From assembly GCA_973895155.1 (NCBI GenBank), contig OZ316895.1, positions 2,294,001-2,358,000 of the forward strand: 64,000 nucleotides of DNA. The letters run 5' to 3'. Made by a program: the position numbers and the translations under genes. Positions 43,030 through 55,580 of the stretch are shown piece after piece (positions within the stretch are counted from its first letter, which is position 1; the number at the start of each line of letters is the position of its first letter). The notes beneath the pieces are model-generated. The model saw nothing but the letters and a program-made list of their open reading frames with translations, made no database searches and was not told where the DNA came from. Source of the DNA: Marsupella aquatica. Lineage: Eukaryota > Marchantiophyta.

Positions 43030-43879
43030 TTAGATTGGTCATCACTAACAAATAGGGAAAAGTCTTGTTGGACTTCAGACAAGTTTTGACTAATGAGTCT
43101 GTTATGGAGAATCATGTTTGGACTTAACAAGGCCCCTCTACCATCTTCTGGATCTAACAATCCAGCAAGTCACCTTAAGACTTAACAGGGCCCCTATCAC
43201 TGTGCACCTTTGTTAGTTCTTATTGGGTCCTTCTGATGCCTTGCTGAGCTTATTCCAAGAACATGGGCAACACCATGCAGTACAGCCCAATAGAGTGCAA
43301 TACGACACATTTAGCAAAAATTTACCTCTCCTAAAAGTTTTTGTGTGGCCAAAGGAGTGGATTTTTTTTGTTTGGAAGCAAATGTCGGGTCGGGTCGGGG
43401 AGGGTAGCGGAGGGAAGAACTTTGTGTGAGAGGGCCTGTTTTACACATCAGAGCGAAAGCATTAATTTTAAGTGATTAAAGATCTAAATTGGATTAAAAA
43501 GGGGAGGGAGAGACAGGAATGCAAGGAATGATCGAAAAACGGTAAAGAAAACAAGATGGTGGGAAAAGTCAAATGCTGTTTGGGAACTTGGAAAAATTCC
43601 AATGCCTGATTTTGGAAAAGACCGAGGTCCATTTGTTGTGTTGTGCAAATGAAGGGAAGTTGTTTGTGCTACTAGTAATTTTTGCACTGATTGTGTTGGA
43701 GAGGAAACATTCTGTCCTAAGAGGTAATAGTTGTGAAAGGTATGGGGTCGCAGAACTTGATTATCCTAACTACCACTTAGCTCTGGCATTGCTGATTCCG
43801 ACACCAAGCTACTCCTGGTCCAGGCCCCTGGAACGGCCATCCTGTGGGAACTAATATGAGAAGACTTGTGGATAATGAA

Positions 43880-44010
43880 GCGTTGCTCTAGCAATGACAA
43901 TGCACTAAGCTGGTGAGCTAGTGGCGCACACAAAGAACTTAAACCATTGCTCTAGCAATGGCAATGCACTAAGCTGGTGAGCTAGTGGCGTACACAAAGA
44001 ACTTAAATCG
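43880..44010. repeat. 64-bp tandem duplication
   Basis: Two copies containing ttgctctagcaatg, aatgcactaagctggtgagc and acacaaagaacttaaa, starting 64 bp apart with few differences. Confidence 0.92.
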
Positions 44011-44563
44011 TTGGAAGCTGGTCAGGTCACAAGACGGGCCGAGCTCAGAGGTGGACCATCCATACTCTCAGATGGACTCTGAATTCTGAAGACTTGAATG
44101 AGAAATCTTTTTGGGCCCAAGGCCAAAGAAATTTACTTCATACAGAATAGACACTTGGCACATGATATACCACATGATATACGGCATGGCTCGAGTGTAG
44201 CCATCCGGGATCCTCGAATGATGATGAGTTCAGAGAGCCCAGGCCTGAACACTCTCATCCATCCAAGATTTGCCAACGACCCTCCTGATTTTCTGTAAAG
44301 TAATTTGCTTTGGAGTTGTAAAATGCTTTTTAAAGAAGCTTACCTCAGGCTCTGAGAGAGGAGGGGAGCTTCTAGTTCATGTCCGATGAAGATCTTCAGG
44401 GATAGTCCCCAAGCTGAGGGCTTGTTTAATATTGATAAAGTTATCAACCCACGGCCACATGAGTAATTCCCCCTGCTCACTAGGCTTCAGTGCTGGGAAG
44501 CGTTGGGGGCCTACCCCTCTTGCCAGCAAAGTAAAGGTCAGGAGGCATCACCGGACCGAGCAA

Positions 44564-44712
44564 GTAGGATGGCAACATCGATTTCTTATCAAACACATTT
44601 TCTGCGGTGAAAGCTCCATGGTAGGAATGGCAACATCTATTTCTTATCAAACACATTCTGCGTTGAAAACGCAATGGTAGGAATGGCAACATCGAATGGT
44701 TGAAAACGCCAT
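44564..44712. repeat. tandem repeat of about 60 bp, about 2.4 copies
   Basis: The units share aggatggcaacatc / aggaatggcaacatc, atttcttatcaaacacatt and a ctgcg.tgaaa stretch. The last copy is partial. Confidence 0.88.
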
Positions 44713-45582
44713 TGGCTGACAGTGCTTCCTAATAGAGAATGGTTTCTTGGGTATAGGAGTCCTTTCGGCAGAGCAACGGTAGGTTTAGTCTCCAACATAA
44801 TCAGATCAGGGTCAACATCTCCTCGAGGCAATTTGCTTTTTCTCATATCAAAATTAATTGATTCGCTTCGTGAGGGACCTGAAACTCAGGGAAGGTCAGT
44901 CCACAAATTTCGTGTTTGGGAAATAGATGTTAGATTTCCCCCTCAAGGAGCCGACTGTCTGTTTCAGGGGGTTGATGTGGAGCTTTCCCAGAAAAGAATC
45001 TTCATTAACGAATCGAACACTACTTGTAGAAGTCTAGATTCCCGGCAAATAAAGAGTTTTTTCCAAAATGGACAACTAGCGGAACTATGATCCTATGAAA
45101 CTTCCATCATTATCCATTATGACGTCCCGCTAATTGATAAAAGCATCCTTCAAGTAGCTAGTGAACAACCCGATGGGCAGTAAGTTTACCGAAAAGCTTC
45201 ATCATCACACAACTATGTAACATTAATAAACTCTTTATACGAACTGTGATGGCCAAATAAATTAGGAACCTATCGTTCTGGGTTGGGTATGAGCAGAATA
45301 AAGTCGCGAGCTAACAGTGTTCTCCGTTTGACCAGCATTTGGTTAGTTGTGGTATAACTTTGGTTAGCATTTCTCAAACAGGTAGGATACCGCTAATGAA
45401 AAACTTTAATGGGAAGGGGGCTGCCAATTAATCCCTTTCTCGAAATGATTACAGTAATAGAAGTGCTGCCCTATACAGTGTTGCTAGAGAAACTTCGTGA
45501 CAAGATCTATTCGACTTCTGCAGACATCACAAGAATGCTACTTACGTGACTTAGTGCTTAAAAATTGCACTTTCCCGGCTAA

Positions 45583-48500
45583 TTACCTTAATGTTTGACG
45601 AACTTTAATCATTTGCTTCAAGGCCGTAAGCCACACACTACACTCATCCCAATCACTTGTTGTCAAATCCACCTGCATCACGAGATTAAGATCGTCATTG
45701 ATGGCAACGTTGGTAGACATGACAAGAGCATCACATTCTGAACCGATACCTCAAAGCATGCATTAGAGAAATGTATGGTACCTGTATTTGTAATGCCGAC
45801 CCAAAGTCACCAACATCCAAAGCCTGACAAAGTTGAATTAATTTCGAAGAGGCGTTTGCAGAAATGTCTGCAGTATTCAACTTCAAAAACAGAGTTCCGA
45901 GCTTCTTCGAATTATTATCTATTTCGCGCCTTTTAGCAGGGATTGCACGACTACCACCGAAAGCTTCCGACGTTTCATTGAATAGTCTTGTCAAAGTCGT
46001 AACTACAGGCTTCAATTCAGCTGAAACAGGGAAACACATTATGTTAAGAGAGAGACTAAGAAAATATGTCGCTTACAACGTGCAAGAGGAACAATCATTT
46101 CACCTACAGAGAAATGTCACGGTCACAGAAGCCCTATGCAAACTGAAAAAGAGTCTGGTCTTAGTAAATAACATCGGCCCCATGCTGTGGTAATAAAGAT
46201 GCTAAATGTGCAAATGCAGGTAATAACACACAGCAAATAATCTACCTGATACATTTGAGGTATCCACATTCTGAACTGTTGGAGCTGGAGCAGGAGGGGC
46301 AACTGGTGCAGGGGTGCTGGTGAGTTGAGGGCTTTGAATTTTTGCAGGTGCTCCTGGACCTGATGTAGAGAGTGGTTGCAACCTCGGGCTGGCTGGCATA
46401 AAAGTTTGTCTGGGAGGAGGCGCGACCGGTTCTGGCATAAAGGTCTGGGTGGGTGCAACTGGCTTGAAGGTTTGGGAAGGTGCAACTGGCATGTAAGGCT
46501 GCGATGGTACACCTGGTGTGAAGGATTGTGACGGTACACCTGGGGTATAGGACTGTGACGGCACACCTGGGGTATAGGACTGTGACGGTACACCTGGAGT
46601 GAAGGGCTGTGACGGTACTCCCGGAGTGAAAGACTGTGACGGTACACCGGAAGTGTAAGATTGTGAAGGTACACCTGGAGTGAAGGGCTGTGAGGGTACA
46701 CCCGGAGTGAAGGGCTGTCCATCATTGCTTCTCCATGATTCGGTCGCAGCCGTATAATATCCTGAGCGATTCGCAGGAGCTGTAGCACTAGGTGTCGGTC
46801 TATATCCATAATCCTCAGATCTTCCGTAGCCACCATTGATATCACCCTTTTGTCCATACCCACCGAGAGTAGGCTGCTGTGCGAAGTTCTGCAAATCAAA
46901 AACCATTACAAAACCAAAAATCTAAACAGCCACCTTCAACACGGAGAATTACAAGCACCTATCACGAAACAACCATTATCAATAAACTAGATCAAAGAAG
47001 TAAACTACTGTTCTTAAACCATCCATGATGAAAAATGACAAAAAAATTGTAGCATGCGAAGGTTCCCCAGCTAATGAACAGATTAGGTCAAATTTGGTAA
47101 GCTCGACCACTCATGTTCTGTTAAATGAGACCTATCTAACTTACCTGATAATTAGGTTGTGTGTTCTCTGCTGGTGGGTATGCCCTCGGGGACGGCTCTA
47201 CAGGACTAGTCTCAACCTGGAAGGTCCGAGGGGATGCAACCTGAGGCTGCAACTGTGAAATAGAAGGCCAAGCCCCATGTTAGACAAGTGCTGTTCACCG
47301 GAAACCCTCGTACAAGAGAAAAAAAAGGACATCAAGTTCTCAACTTTCCCATTCACCTTTGCATATATTGGTAGTAGAATCAATACACATCTACTTCATT
47401 CCATTTATTCAAATCAGCCACCATGAGGAGCTAATCAGTCATGAACTATTTCTTAATAGTAAAAGCTGTGATGCCTGCTCTGTGCTATGCATTGCCTAGA
47501 ACCATTGCTGTTGAAAGACATCAAACACCACCGAAAACTGAGATCACAAGTTTTCCCCTTACCAACTGAGAAACGGAGACCAACAAAAGACCCTTCCCAG
47601 ATACTTGTCATGATCCAATATAATTGGTAACAGAGGCCCCTTCACAGAAACATTAGGAGCCAACTCCTCACGTTGCAGAAACTACGGAGCGCATAGACTC
47701 ACCTGATAGTATGGTGATACATCCTCAGCTGCTGGATAGAGCCCGGGTGGGTATATCGCATGTCCTGAGAGATTCCGATGAACTTCTGGTTGTCCTACCT
47801 TTAGTTCCTGACTCTCCCATGGGACAGATGGTGCCTTAAATCGATAAGCCTCTAGAGCTGCAGTACGAAAATTCTCTTGAAAATTCTCTTAGAAAAACCA
47901 CCGAATTGACACATCTAACTCTGTTTGCCATGCGTGATATTTCTCTTCGCGAAGTAATTCACATCAAACTCAACTAACACAACAAAATCAATCCAAAACA
48001 GGTCCGACTGATTTTGTACTGTCACCTCTTGTATGACAAGCCAGAAGTTAAGTCCGGAGACAAGAGACTCTAAGACTAGACATAGAACAAATGAAAGAAA
48101 GATCAACACGAGAAATTCGAAGGGTTTGCTTGAGAGCATCTGCAGGATATTACAATACAGAGACGTGCATAAACACAGACATTCTATTCGACGTCAAAGA
48201 AAGTACACCAGCGTACCTCCAGTGCCATAGATCCGATCCTGCAGAACAGATAGGTCAGGTGATGGTTCCTCGTCTGGCATGAGGGACAGATATTCCTGAG
48301 CTGTTGCCAGAAGCCCTTGACTGACCAACAACTCCGCATAATGCTGAACAACCTTGGCCAAAGAGGTACTAAGACGTTTCTGGCCAGTTGCAAGGCTCAA
48401 GACGACGACCTTTTCCATCAAAGTCTGTACAAGCCACCGATAACCGTATGACATTAACTTCATCGCTACTTTAGCAATGTAAACAGCACCTCTAAGATCC

Positions 48501-51500
48501 GATTTTCATGGCTACATCATATACTTGAGGACTACGGTGAGAAGCGAAGCCTAGAGACTCACCTGAAGAGCATCCACATAATTCCTTCCTCCACTAACTG
48601 TTTCCAGACTGCGAGACCAGATCTCTGCAGCTTTCTCAATGTTCCCGGAGCAGATATAACAGAGAGTAGCTGAATGAGTATCATTTGCAGCATCTAGTCT
48701 GGCGGCCAAAGCATCTGATAGCACTGTCCAATCTTCACTGCGAGCATACTGCAAATCACCAGATTCTGTTAGGTTAATCAGTGTGACTATCCGTGTGTAT
48801 TACTAATTCATGTGTAAAAATATCACTACTCACTTCTGACTCAGCAGAAACTGATGGAACAACTAGCATCGACGACCTGAGTACGAACCTTACCCACAAC
48901 CAGTCCCAAGAAAAGGATGTAACTATTGACCTGCGCTCTACTCTCAGGAAGAAAACTAACTTCGATTTCAAACTAGCTTTCCTCATACCTGCTCCAGACA
49001 GTGACGAATCATGTAGAGACACATACCGTGCAAAGCAAAGCGAGAGTCTCTTTCCAGGCCGTCAACGGCCTGTTCTCAACAAGACTTCTCAAGTCATTAT
49101 TGACCACAGCAGACAAAATCTGAAAAACAAGACAGGAGGGACGGTGAGCGAACTGACAAGGGACGCTGTGATAGCAGGACAAACTAGTATACGTACTGCA
49201 GAACACTATCGCTGATAACATAACCAGTTCACTTCAAGTTCCAACGTCGGAAGAAGTATACACGTGTTCAATACATACATTCGAAAAACAACTCTTCAAA
49301 ATAACACCAAATTTCTTTCCTCAACGAGGCCAGGAGATGAAAAGACTACCTTCAGGTAAGGTCGAGCAGTTTTCTTGATATAATTCTCTTGAGTTGCTTC
49401 CCACAGGGTGGAACCTCCAACATAGGCCAGAATCAGAGCATCGGCTATCCTGTTTGAAGCAAGACAGTGCTGCACAGCTGTTTTGAAATCACCAACAACT
49501 AGTGCTCGCTGAACAGCTTCTTCGGTTTCACCTCCTTCTCCTTCCCCTTCCCCTTCAAATCCATGCTCAGTACTAACATCTCCATCATTGGCATTTGGTT
49601 CCAGAGTCAACTCTTCTAACCTTTCCACAGGATACGCAGGTGTTTTCGGAGTTTGAATATTGTCAAAAAAGTCCTCCTCTCCTCCCAAACTGGGAGTGTT
49701 CGTCTCCAAAGGACTCAGTTGAGGTACACTACTTTCAGGGATTCCCTCCACCGAAGACTGAGCTGGCTCTGCTTCTTCACTTTCGACTCTCTCTTCACTC
49801 TCTTGTGTCTCACTCTCTGTGGGTAAGACGTCAAAATTTAGGTGTGTCAGAAGCTTCCGTCTAGCATCGTCATCAAACATCACCTTCAGGAAACTCCAAG
49901 TCTCTTTGTCCTCCTCACTCCTGAAACATCCCACAGGATTTGGCAAATTCACAGGTAAGGGACATGATACGAGGCAACGAAACGATTCGGAGAGTGTCTA
50001 TCTTCCTCAGACCTCATGTGGACTAAAGTAGATGTTCGTGATGGCCATATTCTTGAAATTATAAACACCATGGAAACATTCAGAGGAGAATGTTCTTACC
50101 CAGCCTTTTCAGCTTTGCTTTCACAGAAACCCCGCAAAACTGGCTTCTCACCGCCTGCTATTGAAGTTTCGAATTCAGTGGATTTCTCCACAAGCTCTTC
50201 CTCAGTCACAAGGCTATGCAAAGTAATCTGTATCAACCAGCCCATCACATTATATGTTAGAACTTAAACAAGACCTAAAGCTAAAGAAAGGTGCACAATC
50301 AAATGACTGAGACTTCTTGCAGTGTCTCATAGACTACTACCTCCGATAACGAGACGCCAGCCACTCCAGGACCCCCCTTCTTGGTTCCAAACGTCACGAG
50401 TTTTCCGCCGAATCCAAAACTTACACCAACCGGTCTCTTCAACCACTTTGGAGCCCTTTTCAAATCTGCAATGCACGCGGACGGTGAATACCCCTCTAAT
50501 AACTTACAAAGAGTAACGCCCGGTATCAACGAATTATTCCTTTCTTTCAGTTCATCCACAGAACTGCTTTTGAATTCTCTTTAAACACAAGAAAGTAGGC
50601 CTGTCCAGGAGACGCTTCTATCCCACATTATGCGATGCTGAAAGCTGTCCATGAGAGATTTCACCCTTGTCAAGCTTGGTTTGGTTTTCCCAGTCATTCA
50701 GTGAGTTCCTTGCAGCTGTTAAGGTGAAACGTGGTAACTGAATTCTCCCTCCCATTGTGAACCCTCTATTTTGTATTCCAGTAGACTCGAAGGTGTGCAA
50801 GCCCTCAACTAGTGCGTCATCTCCTCCAAAGGATGCAGGTAGTTATTTGATAAAGGCCTAAGGAGAGATGTTTGTGACTCAGATTCAGCCTGTCCTTTCA
50901 AGAATTCTTGCAGTCACTTGATCATCTCTAACCGTGTACTACGAGTCAGGGAGCGAGTAAAGAGGGATTAAAATGATCCGTGCTTTCCCGGAATTTCCTA
51001 TAAAGTTCTAGCATAAAGATTGAAATCGTAGCAACCTTCCTGTGTAATGTGCCTTCTACATTACAGTTTCCCATCTGCAATACATTAAATTCCTTGAGCT
51101 GAGTTAAGTCATGGTAAAGAAAGACTGCTTATCTAGGGTGCTTCAGTTAATGTTCCTAGGAATATATTCCAGTTTTTAGTTTATCATCACAAATATGGTG
51201 CAATGCTCCAGAATTAGAACTCACCTGAATCCATCCCTTTCAGCTCTCGGCCAAAGCTCATCTCATTTGATGGCGTCCGGCTACAGGCCTGAACTGGGGC
51301 CAGACCATAACAAAGGATGACAGTGTGTGTTAAACATTTGGTGAGACAAGCAAAGCAACTGACAACCGAATGCAAGGCTTGCTTTCCCAGTAAAGAAGAG
51401 CCTGACAGATAGAACTAATAACCATGACTGGAGTTTCATACTTGACTTCATACCTCAATATTATAAATTGAGATATTTCCATCAAATGACGACGTTGACA

Positions 51501-54499
51501 AGACACCAGGTGTGCGAGGCGACCATTGGACATCAAAATTCCAATTATTGCTCGCCGGAAGCTCATAAAGAACCTGCAGCCAGCATAATTATTAGTTTTG
51601 TTTGGCGGTACCACAACTATACGACCTCAGTCAATACACGCCACTCACATCACAAGGAGAGAGGTATAGTATGAAACCCTACCTCCCCAGAGAAAGTATC
51701 CCAGCAGAGTGTTAAGTTATCTTTTGCACAGGTCAACAGGAGGGAACTATCCATAGGGCACCACGCCATAGCTAAGACACCTGCACGCACAGATAAAATT
51801 CTCAAACACAACATTCCTCTAGACCCCGAAAATACCAACAAAGCAAGCCACCAAAGCATGGAATTCAGTCCCCATTCATTATAAGATAAGAGTGACTACG
51901 ACAACTTTCCAATAAATTGCAAATACCCCAGCGAATGAGTAGGTCCTAGAAGGCAAGCATTGCGACCCTCAGACCAGGCAGCAGCTTCTCGAAGGCATTA
52001 TTCGGAACCCAAATCTCTATCGATATTTGTCAGAGTCGATGATAATATTATATGTAACCTGAATTTTTGCATCATTCTCATCACAAGCCTCCCGTCTCTA
52101 GGGTAGCTCCACATAAAGACCTAAGAGAAATATTTGTACCTTTTGAGTGTCCAACGAACTCCCTCAGCGGTGAAACGGAATTCCGCAAATCCCAAACCTA
52201 GACACAGTGACGAGAAAAAATGATTATTGCCTGATATGTCGCAGACCATTATTTGCAAAAGATATCGTCAAATTGTAAGTGTTCCTGGCAGTAAGCGAAA
52301 CAGAGGACAGCTGCAACTCAAGCATTCTAGACAAATGAAACACATTCACCTGCAGGGAAGGTGACCTATCGTCATCTGAGGCCACGACAAGCTGAGTAGC
52401 ATTCTCGGGATTCCACTGCAACGTTGAGCAACGCCGCTGAGTATTCGGATCAGTGAAGCTGAAGGTAATATATGCAGGGGAAAACACAGGACGATCGGTC
52501 AGAGTGACCTGAAGACTTGTGTGGTCTACTACGCTCCTTGTCTTATTATCCCGAATTTGTCTCTTCAGGGCGGAGGCAAGCCGTGCTTTTTCCAAACACA
52601 AAAATAGTTACTTTTGAATTTACCAGGCTTTCCAGTCATGTACAGGAGAGTCGAATCTAAAAATTTCCACGTCTTGAGGATTTCAATAAACTTAAGAGAG
52701 TCAAAGCACACCTTAGCACCGGCTTTTGCTTTCTCAAATCCCAAACCACTGCCACGTTACAGCCAGTACAAACGTTAGAGGTGAGATGAGATCGAGTGGC
52801 CCCAAATCGGCATCTCTCGACTTATAAACGAGCAAAGCCTGGGTTGCGTAGCCCACAGATCGTCATCGACGACAAAGAGTTCGACAAAGAGTTCACCACA
52901 AAACGCCTTGTTCATGATGGGCAGGAGCAATTTACGCCATGAAAGGTCAGGCAGGGTTTTTTGAAACCAACACTGCTTACCAGTCGTCCCACTGTACGAA
53001 GTTGCTGCAAGGATGGGTTGCACCTTACGATTCCACGATAGATATGATATCTCTCCTCCCTTGGCGCCTCCAGCCTAAGAAGAGCAACAACGTATCATCA
53101 AGTGCACCTAGAAAAGCCTTCGTTACGAGACTTCAAATCAGAAGTCAAAACACAAAGGTTCGTCGATCTTACTCTCAGGGGTCTCAGCGGGGGATAATGA
53201 GTTGGCGTCGTTGGGACTTTTAGATCCCAAATATACAAATCTCCATCGGCCCCTCCGGAAGCGAGTAGATTCGGTGCCAGTGGACTAAACTCCAGTCCAT
53301 TAACCTGCAATACGAGGGGGGGTGATAAGCGTAAAACCTTACTCTGAATACAGCCAATCCTGAAAAGCGAAGATGGATCATGACTCCCTAACGCCATTCG
53401 ATGCCCACGTAGACGTGAAAGGAGTAAGTAGTGTAACTTTGCATGCGCAGTTAGGACCCGCAAACCTCGTCGCAGACTGATCATGGACTTGCTTATCTGA
53501 ATAGGGATTTTCAGCATGGAGATTCTACGCAGGATAAAGTTTCAGATTGCCCCTCGCAAAGTCCCAAATGTTGATCATAGTGTTTGCGGGGTTTAAGATT
53601 CTTCAAGGTAATGGAAAAGTAGAGAAAACAAAAATAGTGCTCGTTCCGTATCCTTGCTAACTCCCCCCCTCTCCACGCCCCCACCCAACCTTTCCAACCT
53701 CCTCCAAAAAGGCATTTCTTACAACCACCAACGCGGACGATCCATGGAATATGAACTCGTTATAGCCAATTCAATAGACCAAATGAAGTGAAAGAACAGT
53801 GCATTTCTGGCACACCCTATGCGACATCTGATCAACCACGACGACGTCAATTCCTTGGCCAGAAATGGGAGGGTAGAGACAGAAAGGTAGGTCAATCACT
53901 CACAGCTCCCGAATGCTTCTCTGGCCTCGCGATAATAGAGTCTGTCGCGTCAGCACCATCTCCACTGCGATCGGAAGCGTAAACCAAATGAAAGCATAAG
54001 ACACTTACATATTTCCCAGGTTCACCACATGCCGAGCAAGTAATCGCATGCGCATAAGAATGAGAAAAGGGACAGTCCCAAGTCCCGGGAAGACGACCAC
54101 TTAAACTCAGCAGAAGCCAACCCTATGAAACTCAAAGAACAATGCACGCTGCTATGATTAATAAGAAATCTAGGTCACATACCTCACGAGTTTTGCTGGA
54201 TTCCACAGATTGATGCTACCATCCGAAAGCCCGCCGGCAATAATTCCCAGCGAGTAATCCTCGCTTCCGCCAGCATTATTTGCCCACGAAAGCCGATTAA
54301 ACCTCTCCGTTGTCGGACAAGAATTCAGCACCGGCAGCTCCTGCTCTGTATTCGCGAAGTCCAGCTCCAAGATCTCCAGCGACGCCGAGGAGCTGAACGA
54401 CGGATCGATTGCTCCCGCCATTGTTCCCACTGCCATCATCGACGCAGTCGGCGCGAACGCCACTGTCGCCGACCTCTCTATCGCCTTCAACGTCGCCAT
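45583..54499 (-). CDS. SEC31: SEC31, outer coat subunit of COPII vesicles
   Basis: I model 21 exons, all GT-AG and phase-consistent, for 1211 aa: 54499-54183, 53964-53904, 53304-53173, 53074-52981, 52748-52712, 52458-52350, 52197-52140, 51780-51683, 51573-51454, 51288-51225, 50465-50341, 50227-50100, 49920-49350, 49119-49027, 48748-48563, 48424-48217, 47857-47703, 47252-47145, 46888-46246, 46020-45782, 45672-45583. Residues 1-360 are WD40 repeats ([32 protein letters not shown]). [20 protein letters not shown] marks the linker. The alpha-solenoid (about 430-800) includes [22 protein letters not shown] and [18 protein letters not shown] Pro/Gln/Tyr-rich region (about 850-1100) precedes the conserved C-terminal helical domain ([44 protein letters not shown]). 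SEC31 pairs with SEC13 to form the COPII cage in ER-to-Golgi transport. Confidence 0.95.
46440..46718 (-). repeat. 27-bp coding minisatellite in SEC31
   Basis: Inside exon 19 the nonapeptide QPFTPGVPS and its variants ([18 protein letters not shown]) repeat eight times in tandem, followed by degenerate copies such as QPYMPVAPS. It lies in the proline-rich linker, which in known SEC31 proteins contacts SEC23. Confidence 0.92.
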
Positions 54500-54954
54500 T
54501 TTCCTCCTCCGTCGTTCGTCCTTCCCTCGATCTCCTCTCTTCTCGTCTCTCCTCTCTTCTCTCCTCCCTTCTCCCTGCCTCTCCTTCCTCGCCTTTCTCG
54601 ATGCTGCTCCACTGCAACCTCGATGCAGGGTTCCTCTTTGATCAGCTCAACTCTCGATCTCGATCTGCCGATCCACCGACACCTTTTCCTCTCGATCTAC
54701 AGAGTCAAGTATCTACACACGGAGAGCTCGATCGGCTCCCCCTTGTCTCTCTCCCTCTCTCTCTGTGTCAAACGAGTCGAATCGAGTCGACTCTCGGAGC
54801 TCTACTCATAGAGCTCTCTCTCTCCCCTCTTCTATTTCCTTCCCTTTCTTTTCTCGTCGCTCATATCGTAGAATATCGTAGACGTTGCTTCTCAAGCTTC
54901 TGAGGCTCGGGACCACTGCAATGTAATGTACAGTCGGCCAGGGCTCTGCTGTAG
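54500..54954. other. SEC31 5' leader and promoter region
   Basis: Strongly CT-rich on the plus strand (GA-rich on the SEC31 sense strand), with several ctctctc runs, as in many plant 5' leaders. I see no coding exon. Confidence 0.5.
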
Positions 54955-55580
54955 TCTCGGACTCGAGACATTTGACTCTCGGGGCACTCCTTTGTTCACC
55001 TACTTGGGCGTCTCAAAGCTTCTTATTACAGCCCTTTGCTATTTTTCCATTTTTTCAGGGCATTATGCAGCATAATGTCTTTGGTCAAGATCTGTATCAT
55101 CGCTTTAGAAAGCTTCTTATTCAAGCCCTTTGCTATTTTCTCGTTTGTATATTTCAGGGCATTCTGGAGCATAGTGTCTTTGGTCAACATCTGTATCATC
55201 TCTTTAGAAAGCTTCTTATTATAGCCGGTTGCTAATTTCCCGTTTATATATGTCAAGGCATTCTGGAGCATAATGTCTTTTGGTCAGGATATGTATCATC
55301 TCTTTAGAAAGCTTCTTTAGACTAGACTTGAGACATTTGACTCAAGGGGCACCTCTTGGGCCTCTCAAAGCTTCTTATTATTAAAGCCCTTCGCTATTTT
55401 GTCCGTTTGTATATTTCAGGGCATTGTGGAGCATAATGTCTTTGGTCAAGATCTGTAGCATCTCTTTAGAGAGCTTCTTATTAAAGCCCTTTGCTATTTT
55501 TCCATTTGTATATTTCAGGGCCTTCTGGAGCATAATGCCTTTGGTCAAAGATATGTATCACCTCCTTAGAAAGATTCTCC
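54955..55580. repeat. tandem array of about 100-bp units, five to six copies, itself partly duplicated
   Basis: The units contain gaaagcttcttatt, agccctttgctatttt, tttcagggcatt and ggagcataatgtctttggtc in order. A leader (acatttgactc.ggggcac, then gggc.tctcaaagcttctt) precedes the array at about 54968 and recurs at about 55328, so a larger block was also duplicated. On the minus strand the spacing allows a 33-residue repeat (IQILTKDIML, NALKYTN) that is broken in places. Confidence 0.85.

Larger units (their letters stand above)
43033..45582. other. intergenic between transposon and SEC31 3' end
   Basis: Several small tandem duplications (43880-44010, 44564-44712) and short ORFs without family support, including one at 44722-45090 (+). 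The right end contains the SEC31 3' UTR. Confidence 0.5.
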
